Below are positions 41,951 through 47,488 of a stretch of 47,488 nucleotides of DNA, piece by piece. The number at the start of each line of letters is the position of its first letter. Positions within the stretch are counted from its first letter, which is position 1. Origin of the DNA: an uncultured Bacteroides sp. Its GTDB lineage: Bacteria > Bacteroidota > Bacteroidia > Bacteroidales > Bacteroidaceae. The stretch spans positions 1 through 47,488 of the forward strand of contig CAMTOQ010000024.1 of NCBI GenBank assembly GCA_947074205.1. Direction: 5' to 3'. The notes beneath the pieces are model-generated. The model did not search any database, was not told the DNA's origin, and was given only the letters and a program-made list of their open reading frames with translations. Made by a program: the position numbers and the translations under genes.

Positions 41951-42745
41951 ATGAAGCAATATCACGACCTTTTAAATCGCGTTCTCACCGAAGGTGTACG
42001 CAAAGAAGACCGTACCGGAACAGGCACAATCAGTATTTTTGGACATCAAATGCGTTTTGATCTTTCAGAAGGTTTTCCATGCCTCACCACCAAAAAGCTT
42101 CATCTCAAGTCAATCATCCACGAGCTCTTGTGGTTTTTACAAGGCGACACCAATGTGAAGTACCTTCAAGACAATGGAGTACGCATCTGGAACGAGTGGG
42201 CTGATGAGAATGGCGATCTGGGCCATATCTATGGTTATCAATGGCGCTCATGGCCTAGCTATGATGGTGGTGTTATCGACCAAATAACGGAAGCTGTGGA
42301 GGCAATACGCAACAATCCCGATTCGCGCCGCATCATTGTAAGCGCATGGAATGTGGCCGACATCAATAATATGAAGCTACCACCTTGCCACGCTTTCTTT
42401 CAGTTTTATGTTGCAGACGGGAAGCTTAGCTTGCAACTCTACCAACGCAGTGCCGACATATTCTTAGGAGTACCTTTCAATATTGCTTCGTATGCACTTT
42501 TGCTTCAGATGATGGCACAAGTCACCGGACTTAAAGCGGGCGAGTTTGTACATACACTAGGCGATGCTCACATCTATTTGAACCACATCGACCAAGTTAA
42601 ATTACAACTTGAAAGAGAGTTCCGCCCACTGCCTCAGATGAAAATAAACCCTGACAGAAAAGAGATTTTCGACTTCGTGTTCGAAGACTTTGAATTGATA
42701 AACTACGACCCACATCCACACATTGCTGGCAAAGTGGCTGTTTAA
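41951..42745 (+). CDS. thyA: Thymidylate synthase
   Basis: ThyA methylates dUMP to dTMP with methylene-tetrahydrofolate. The 264-residue length is exactly that of the E. coli type. Visible motifs are [22 protein letters not shown] near the N-terminus, the catalytic Cys in [12 protein letters not shown] (about residue 146), the [20 protein letters not shown] dUMP site, and HIYLNH. It is followed 12 bases later by dfrA, which regenerates the folate that ThyA oxidises. Confidence 0.98.
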   Translation: MKQYHDLLNRVLTEGVRKEDRTGTGTISIFGHQMRFDLSEGFPCLTTKKLHLKSIIHELLWFLQGDTNVKYLQDNGVRIWNEWADENGDLGHIYGYQWRSWPSYDGGVIDQITEAVEAIRNNPDSRRIIVSAWNVADINNMKLPPCHAFFQFYVADGKLSLQLYQRSADIFLGVPFNIASYALLLQMMAQVTGLKAGEFVHTLGDAHIYLNHIDQVKLQLEREFRPLPQMKINPDRKEIFDFVFEDFELINYDPHPHIAGKVAV

Positions 42746-42757
42746 AACAAAATACCG

Positions 42758-43255
42758 ATGAGTAAAATTAGCATTATTGCAGCAATCGATAAGAACCGTG
42801 CTATTGGTTTTGAAAACAAACTTCTGTTTTGGCTCCCAAACGATTTGAAACGCTTCAAGGAGCTAACTACAGGTAACACGATATTGATGGGGAGAAAGAC
42901 CTTTGAGTCGTTGCCCAAAGGTGCCCTACCCAACCGTCGCAACATTGTGCTCTCGTCAAACGCTAGTTTTTCTTGCCCGGGAGCCGAACTATTCTCTTCC
43001 ATTGAAGATGCATTGGCCAACTGCAAAGATGACGAGCATATTTATATTATTGGCGGAGAAGGTATCTACAGGCAAACAATCGATTTAGCCGATGAGTTAT
43101 GCCTCACAGAGATAGAGGCAGAAGCAAGTGAAGCAGATGCTTATTTCCCGGATATTGACGCTAATATATGGCACAAAAAAAACAGAGATGCTCGCCAAAC
43201 CGACGATAAGCATCCCTGCAATTATGTATTTGTTGACTACGAGCGTAGAAGATAA
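42758..43255 (+). CDS. dfrA: Dihydrofolate reductase
   Basis: A 165-residue enzyme that reduces dihydrofolate to tetrahydrofolate with NADPH. Motifs: IIAAIDKNRAIGFENKLLFWLPNDLKRFK at 6-34 (with the acidic Asp near residue 29), TILMGRKTFESLP at about 42-54 and IIGGEGIY near 97-104. It is paired with thyA in a two-gene operon, and the convergent Lrp gene ends ten bases away. The family is the trimethoprim target; no unusual active-site change was noted. Confidence 0.96.
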   Translation: MSKISIIAAIDKNRAIGFENKLLFWLPNDLKRFKELTTGNTILMGRKTFESLPKGALPNRRNIVLSSNASFSCPGAELFSSIEDALANCKDDEHIYIIGGEGIYRQTIDLADELCLTEIEAEASEADAYFPDIDANIWHKKNRDARQTDDKHPCNYVFVDYERRR

Positions 43256-43264
43256 ACAAAAGGC

Positions 43265-43744
43265 TTAATCTTCGCTCTCTACATCAATCATGATAGGCAT
43301 TTGACGCTTGATAGCTTCATGGAAAGAAATCAAAGTCTCAGTACGTGCCAAGCCTAGTGGCTGTAGTTTATCATGAATCACGCTCAATAGGTGGTGATTG
43401 TTCTTAGCATATATTTTAATGAACATGTCATATTTGCCTGTCGTGAAGTGGCATTCTACTACTTCAGGAATGGCTTGAAGAGCTTTAGTCACAGAATCAA
43501 AAGACTCAGGATTGCGAAGGAAGATACCAATATAAGCACAAGTTTCATAACCGATTTTTTCAGGGTCGATGATAAATTCTGAGCCCTTCAAAATTCCTAA
43601 ATTGGTAAGCTTCTGAATACGTTGATGTATTGCAGCCCCCGACACATTGCATGCTCTAGCCACTTCTAGAAACGGAATTCGTGCATTGGAAGCAATTAAA
43701 GATAAGATCTGCTCATCCAAAGAATCTAATTGATGATGTCCCAT
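43265..43744 (-). CDS. Lrp/AsnC family transcriptional regulator (second copy)
   Basis: A 159-residue regulator with winged helix (about 6-60: LDEQILSLIASNARIPFLEVARACNVSGAAIHQRIQKLTNLGIL) and RAM domain (about 68-150: CAYIGIFLRNPESFDSVTKAL, VVECHFTTGKYDMFIKIYAKN). The C-terminus is acidic (ESED). It is clearly different in sequence from the Lrp-type protein at 29994-30467. It is divergent from the M64 peptidase gene across an AT-rich region and may regulate it. Confidence 0.92.
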   Translation of the reverse strand: MGHHQLDSLDEQILSLIASNARIPFLEVARACNVSGAAIHQRIQKLTNLGILKGSEFIIDPEKIGYETCAYIGIFLRNPESFDSVTKALQAIPEVVECHFTTGKYDMFIKIYAKNNHHLLSVIHDKLQPLGLARTETLISFHEAIKRQMPIMIDVESED

Positions 43745-43783
43745 TTTGTAATCTATTTATATATATTATTTTTTTCGTAAGTG

Positions 43784-43791
43784 CAAAGTTA
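43784..43791 (-). promoter_or_regulatory. -7 promoter element of the second Lrp gene
   Basis: The minus strand reads TAACTTTG, a perfect TAnnTTTG, 40 bases before the ATG at 43744. Confidence 0.6.
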
Positions 43792-43865
43792 TACAATAAA
43801 TCAGCAAATAAGGCTATAGATTATCACTTTTATTCACTTAATATCTATTAATTATAATTACTTAG

Positions 43866-43873
43866 TATATTTG
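43866..43873 (+). promoter_or_regulatory. -7 promoter element of the M64 peptidase gene
   Basis: TATATTTG is a perfect TAnnTTTG. Its last base is the first base of the possible GTG start at 43873, which rules that start out and supports the ATG at 43897. Confidence 0.6.
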
Positions 43874-43896
43874 TGAAAAATAAAAAACACAAAACT

Positions 43897-45210
43897 ATGA
43901 AACTTAGCAGACTAATTTTCCTCACTCTTACACTGATAGCACCTTCATGCTTGTGGGCACAATCGTTTAACAGTTATTTCATTAACAAGACGCTACGTTT
44001 AGACTATCAATTTGCAGGTAACGATAAAGAAATATTCATCTCATTGGACAATCTTTCTACGCTACCTCAGTGGGCTGGACGCCGTGTCAACTTAAACAAT
44101 ACCCCACTCGAAGGAAATGGACAAGTAATTGTCAGAGACATGGAAGGTAAAAACACAATATACAAGACAGCATTCTCATCGCTATTCCAAGAATGGCTCA
44201 CCATAGAAGAAGCTAGGCAGACTACGAAAAGTTTTGAAAATACATTTCTTATACCTTTCCCTAAACAAGCAATAGAGGTCGAGGTAATGCTATTCAACAC
44301 TTCAAGAGACACTGTGGCAAGATTAATTCACACAATATCACCAGACGATATATTAATAGCTACAAAAGGGATAAATGATGTAACAAAACATCGATATTTG
44401 CTCCACAGTGGCGAACCATCTGAAGTGATAGATATTGCCATAATAGGCGAAGGATATACAGCGCAAGAAGAAGATCTCTTTTATGCTGATGCAGAAAAAG
44501 CCTTAGAAAGCATCTTCTATTATGAACCTTTCGCAAGTATGAAAGAGAGTTTCAATGTAGTAGCCATATTTCCAGAAGCCAAAGAAAGTGGTGTAAGCGT
44601 ACCACGTAATGGGGTGTGGAAAGACTCTCCAATGGGCTCTCATTTCGATACGTTTTATTCTGAACGCTACCTCACCACCTCACGTGTAAAAGCCGTACAC
44701 GATATAGCAGCAGGAATCCCTTACGAGCATATTGTAATATTGGCCAATACGGATGTATATGGCGGAGGCGGAATCTACAATGCATATACACTCACCACAG
44801 CTCACCACAGTCAATTCAAACCGGTAGTAGCCCATGAATTCGGTCACAGCTTTGGAGGATTGGGTGATGAGTATTTCTATGATAATGATAGCTTCGAAAA
44901 TATGTACCCACTAGATATTGAACCTTGGGAACAAAACATAACTACGCTTGTTTATCCAGAGGAGAAATGGGCTGATATGCTACCTCCAAACATACCTATC
45001 CCCACCCCAACAGCAGATGAAGCTAAATATCCTGTTGGCATATACGAAGGAGGTGGCTATGTCAGCAAAGGAGTATACCGCCCAGCCTTTGATTGCCGCA
45101 TGCGCACCAATGCTGCAGAAGCATTTTGCCCTGTATGTCAACGCGCATTACAAAGAGTGATTGAGCACCATATAAAAGAGAAACCAACAAAAGAAGATAA
45201 AGTAAAATGA
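43897..45210 (+). CDS. Secreted M64 (IgA-peptidase-like) zinc metalloprotease
   Basis: A 437-residue protein counted from ATG 43897 (MKLSRLIFLTL), with a Sec signal peptide ending near LWAQ. An N-terminal beta domain (about 25-150, M64 N-terminal type) precedes the peptidase domain. The zinc motif HEFGH is at 313-317, followed by SFGGLGDEY with a likely third ligand Asp. IAIIGEGYT and VVAIFPEAKESG are typical of the M64 family, whose members include an IgA protease of gut bacteria. Actual substrate and location (periplasm or outside) are unknown; there is no T9SS tail. It overlaps the next gene by four bases (ATGA). Confidence 0.88.
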   Translation: MKLSRLIFLTLTLIAPSCLWAQSFNSYFINKTLRLDYQFAGNDKEIFISLDNLSTLPQWAGRRVNLNNTPLEGNGQVIVRDMEGKNTIYKTAFSSLFQEWLTIEEARQTTKSFENTFLIPFPKQAIEVEVMLFNTSRDTVARLIHTISPDDILIATKGINDVTKHRYLLHSGEPSEVIDIAIIGEGYTAQEEDLFYADAEKALESIFYYEPFASMKESFNVVAIFPEAKESGVSVPRNGVWKDSPMGSHFDTFYSERYLTTSRVKAVHDIAAGIPYEHIVILANTDVYGGGGIYNAYTLTTAHHSQFKPVVAHEFGHSFGGLGDEYFYDNDSFENMYPLDIEPWEQNITTLVYPEEKWADMLPPNIPIPTPTADEAKYPVGIYEGGGYVSKGVYRPAFDCRMRTNAAEAFCPVCQRALQRVIEHHIKEKPTKEDKVK

Positions 45211-45737
45211 TTAAATTACAACCTATCAAAACGGCAGATAAAGAACTATATACCTATATGGAAAATCTGCTTAAAGACTCATTCCCAAAAGAGGAATACA
45301 GAGATCTAAATGATCTTCGTAGCTATACTGACAATAATCCAATGTTCGTAAACAACATTATCTTGGACGATGAAATACCCGTAGGTCTCCTTACATATTG
45401 GAATTTAGGGAAGTTCTTCTATGTAGAGCACTTAGCCATAGACTCAAACAAAAGAAGTGGAGGGTATGGAAAGAAGGCAGTAGAATTATTCTGCAAAGAA
45501 TGCAATAAGCCCATCATTCTTGAAGTAGAAAAACCCGACGAGGAAATGGCTAAAAGACGTATAGGCTTCTATGAACGCCTTGATTTTACACTATGGGATA
45601 ACCCATATAAACAACCACCATATAGAAACGGAGATGAGTTTCTGCCAATGAATGTTATGGCCTATGGCGAGCTAGATAGCAAGAAGGATTTCGAAAGAAT
45701 AAAAGAGGCAATATATAAGAACGTATATAACCAATAA
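45207..45737 (+). CDS. GNAT family N-acetyltransferase
   Basis: A 176-residue acetyltransferase of the GNAT fold. The acetyl-CoA-binding motif A is KRSGGYGKKAVELF (about 91-104) after the FFYVEHLAID strand. Motif B-like PIILEVEKPDEEMAKRRIGFYERLDF lies at about 110-135. The acceptor substrate is unknown. The start codon overlaps the M64 stop, so translation is coupled, although a functional link is not obvious. Confidence 0.88.
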   Translation: MIKLQPIKTADKELYTYMENLLKDSFPKEEYRDLNDLRSYTDNNPMFVNNIILDDEIPVGLLTYWNLGKFFYVEHLAIDSNKRSGGYGKKAVELFCKECNKPIILEVEKPDEEMAKRRIGFYERLDFTLWDNPYKQPPYRNGDEFLPMNVMAYGELDSKKDFERIKEAIYKNVYNQ

Positions 45738-45746
45738 CTATCAATA

Positions 45747-45778
45747 AAAAAGGGTATGCTTTGAAGCATACCCTTTTT
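45747..45778. terminator. Strong bidirectional terminator between GNAT and ExbD genes
   Basis: AAAAAGGGTATGCTT (45747-45761) and AAGCATACCCTTTTT (45764-45778) form a perfect 15-base stem with U-runs on both strands. It serves the two convergent transcripts. Confidence 0.9.
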
Positions 45779-45800
45779 CTATATTAAAAAATACAATGAT

Positions 45801-46265
45801 TTAATTTTCTTGCGCTGAAGAATAATTAATTTTCAAAGCATAAGCTTGACGCAAAGCATTCTTAATATCAGTAACAATACCCATTTTGGTATCTTTGTCG
45901 ATCTTAAGAGAAACAGTCATCAATGCCTGATCTGATTCTTTCATTGTAGCACGTTCAGCGATAATGAAATCTTGAATTTCTGAAATTTCAGCGAAAGAGT
46001 TATTCAATTGAATACGGCTCTCTGCACCCATTTTACCACGAAACTCTTGAGATGGTTTACCTACATAGATGAAAGTAACCAACGATTTCTTTTCTAGCTT
46101 TTCCAATTCAGTTGCTTGCGGAACCTTGAATTCAACCTTTAAAGAAACCTCACGCATAGTTGTTGTAATCATAAAGAAGAACAACAACGTAAAGATAAGG
46201 TCAGGAAGAGAAGAGGTGTTCAACGCAGGCATACCACGTTTACCAGTTTTATTAAATTTTCCCAT
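45801..46265 (-). CDS. ExbD/TolR-type biopolymer transport protein (copy B)
   Basis: A 154-residue protein with one N-terminal membrane helix (about 20-40). The essential Asp is in LPDLIFTLLFFFMITTTM, followed by a periplasmic ExbD domain. ExbD works with the ExbB proton channel to energise TonB-type transport across the outer membrane. Its start overlaps the stop of the other ExbD gene by one base (46265), so they are coupled. It is the last gene of the operon. Confidence 0.92.
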   Translation of the reverse strand: MGKFNKTGKRGMPALNTSSLPDLIFTLLFFFMITTTMREVSLKVEFKVPQATELEKLEKKSLVTFIYVGKPSQEFRGKMGAESRIQLNNSFAEISEIQDFIIAERATMKESDQALMTVSLKIDKDTKMGIVTDIKNALRQAYALKINYSSAQEN

Positions 46266-46855
46266 TACTTCTTTTCTCCATACTTTTTAGGTTCAGCTTC
46301 AGATATCTTCTGTGGATAGATTTCACGAACAGCTTTTTGTTGTTCTTCATCTAGTTCAGCATATTTCTTTCCAAACTTTTCCTCAGCAAGTTCGTTTCTC
46401 AAATCATTGTAAGCAGCAACAAGTTCATTTTGAACCTTGATGTAAGCTTGATAAGTTGAGCTACGGTCATTCTGAAGCGAAATTACGTGTTTCTCAGTAA
46501 CCATAACTGGGCCAAAGAATTCAACTTCTTTTGCAGTCAATTCAGGAAGGTTCTCGTTATTAGCTTTGTTTTGAATAAACTCTTTAGCCTTATCCTTCAA
46601 CTGAGAAACATTAATCACTTCACCGTTCACCATCAATTGGTCATACATATTCAAGAACACCTGAAGAACGTTACGTTGCTTAACTTTGTCCTCTTTATCA
46701 TTTTCAATGTTTTCGGGTGGAGGAGGCAAGCGTCTTGCCAAACCTTTATCCGTATCCATTGATGTTGTAATCAAGAAGAAGATAAGCAATAGGAACGCAA
46801 TATCAGCGGTTGAACTCGAATTTATATCGGGTACTTTTCTTTTTCCTTTTGCCAT
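46265..46855 (-). CDS. ExbD/TolR-type biopolymer transport protein (copy A, long)
   Basis: A 196-residue ExbD-like protein. The membrane helix with the essential Asp is STADIAFLLLIFFLITTSM (about 15-34). The periplasmic part is longer than usual: a charged, probably helical insertion (about 125-196, rich in Glu, Lys and Tyr) extends the C-terminus. The two ExbD copies probably form a heteromer with ExbB. It lies between a four-helix membrane protein and ExbD copy B. Confidence 0.9.
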   Translation of the reverse strand: MAKGKRKVPDINSSSTADIAFLLLIFFLITTSMDTDKGLARRLPPPPENIENDKEDKVKQRNVLQVFLNMYDQLMVNGEVINVSQLKDKAKEFIQNKANNENLPELTAKEVEFFGPVMVTEKHVISLQNDRSSTYQAYIKVQNELVAAYNDLRNELAEEKFGKKYAELDEEQQKAVREIYPQKISEAEPKKYGEKK

Positions 46856-46895
46856 AGTATATATTCCTTATTAAGTGAGTGAACTCTACGTCTAA

Positions 46896-47381
46896 TTATG
46901 ATAATTTCTTCATAATGCTGCTACCAATAATTGCAACTATTGTAGCACCTAACAAGAAATAGATAGCATAGATAAACATATCACTAAATTGCAACCAGAA
47001 AGGAACGTTATCAGTACCTTCATAGCCAGGGATATTCATAACTTTATCACTACCAAGGAACCAAGATACAACCATTACAGCAGCAAGAAGAATCAAGCCT
47101 AGTAAAGATCTAATGGCACTAGCAGGGTTATCTTTCAACGCAGCTGCAAATTGGAAGAAAGCAGCAACTAAAGTACAAGCAACAGCTAAACCAATCATCA
47201 CGTAGATCAACCACAACATTGCATCTGTGCGAGCTGGTTGCCACATATCAGGATCCACTCCCATCAATACTGCATTACCTTGAGCGTCGCCTCCTAAATA
47301 GAACAGAAGGAGAACAAGAATAATTGCAGCAAACATAACGTACAATGCATAGTACGATACTTTGTATGTCAATTTACTCAT
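46896..47381 (-). CDS. Four-helix membrane protein of the Exb operon
   Basis: A 161-residue protein with four hydrophobic segments (about 8-27, 50-73, 85-108, 130-152) and no recognisable catalytic motif. In Bacteroidales this gene is regularly placed between exbB and the exbD pair, which suggests a role in the energy-transduction complex; the role itself is not known to me. It lies six bases after the ExbB stop. Confidence 0.82.
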   Translation of the reverse strand: MSKLTYKVSYYALYVMFAAIILVLLLFYLGGDAQGNAVLMGVDPDMWQPARTDAMLWLIYVMIGLAVACTLVAAFFQFAAALKDNPASAIRSLLGLILLAAVMVVSWFLGSDKVMNIPGYEGTDNVPFWLQFSDMFIYAIYFLLGATIVAIIGSSIMKKLS

Positions 47382-47387
47382 CTCAGA

Positions 47388-47488
47388 TTATTTTTTGTAT
47401 TTCAAGTTGTATTTGATGATCATATCAAGCAAAGAGATAGAAGAATCTTCCATTTCGCTTGTGATAGCTTCAATTTTAGCAAGGATAT
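47388..47488 (-). CDS. MotA/TolQ/ExbB proton channel protein, C-terminal fragment (cut by window edge)
   Basis: The minus strand translates from the window end as about 33 codons: EMEDSSISLLDMIIKYNLKYKK before the stop, preceded by ILAKIEAITS. This tail matches what I know of Bacteroidales ExbB/TolQ-type proteins, and the downstream genes (membrane protein, ExbD, ExbD) are the usual partners. The start and the membrane part lie beyond position 47488. Confidence 0.75.
   Translation of the reverse strand, partial: ILAKIEAITSEMEDSSISLLDMIIKYNLKYKK

Noticed and set aside
43873..43896. GTG start for the M64 peptidase
   Set aside because: The GTG overlaps the last base of the perfect -7 element, so it would lie upstream of the transcription start; ATG 43897 gives a clean signal peptide.

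Overview
The window is ordinary chromosomal DNA of a Bacteroidota bacterium, most likely order Bacteroidales and close to Bacteroidaceae. The evidence: several dozen sites matching the Bacteroides-type -7 promoter element TAnnTTTG; near absence of Shine-Dalgarno sequences; gene runs I know from this group (dxr-rseP, rimM-murA-DUF4290, YicC-gmk-nadD, ExbB-membrane protein-ExbD-ExbD, ECF sigma-DUF5056); and a giant secreted protease ending in a type IX secretion (T9SS) sorting domain. Base composition looks even at roughly 40% GC. I saw no prophage, insertion sequence, CRISPR array, tRNA or rRNA gene.

Layout. Positions 1-70 hold the 5' end of a tmRNA gene (ssrA, minus strand) leaving the window, with its promoter. 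An MFS exporter (294-1691) converges on a long minus-strand cluster of core genes (8482 down to 1743): tsaB, a DUF4290 gene, murA, rimM, an M23 peptidase, dxr and rseP. These serve tRNA modification, peptidoglycan precursors, ribosome maturation, isoprenoid synthesis and envelope proteolysis. The MurA carries Asp in place of the fosfomycin-target Cys. Positions 8768-16501 encode a 2577-residue subtilisin-family T9SS cargo protein with a roughly 260-nt leader that contains a perfect inverted repeat. YicC-gmk-nadD follow on the plus strand, then a lipoprotein phosphoesterase and menA.

Positions 20955-25426 form a regulatory and metal block: a BlaI-type repressor with palindromic operators, an M56 sensor peptidase with an unusual C-terminal fusion (TonB-C, SusC-plug-like, CarboxypepD_reg-like), a metal-efflux permease with a fused HMA domain, and an AraC-type regulator whose N-terminus looks like an HMA domain with a CxxC pair. 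A second small operon (28340 down to 25875) contains an SPFH membrane protein, a secreted alpha/beta hydrolase and a ribbon-helix-helix protein, with a perfect palindrome beside its promoter.

From 28531 to 45737 come metY divergent from an Lrp regulator, a HAD phosphatase, a PIF1-like helicase fused to TPRs, an AsmA-like protein, a YciO-type protein, a Spy-like periplasmic protein, an rRNA methyltransferase, an operon of membrane protein, ECF sigma factor and putative anti-sigma protein, a phospholipase D-family cardiolipin-synthase-like enzyme, thyA-dfrA, a second Lrp regulator, an M64 peptidase and a GNAT acetyltransferase. The window ends in a minus-strand ExbB/ExbD energy-transduction operon. 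Two intergenic regions, about 13 kb apart, share a palindromic repeat element that none of the genes explains.
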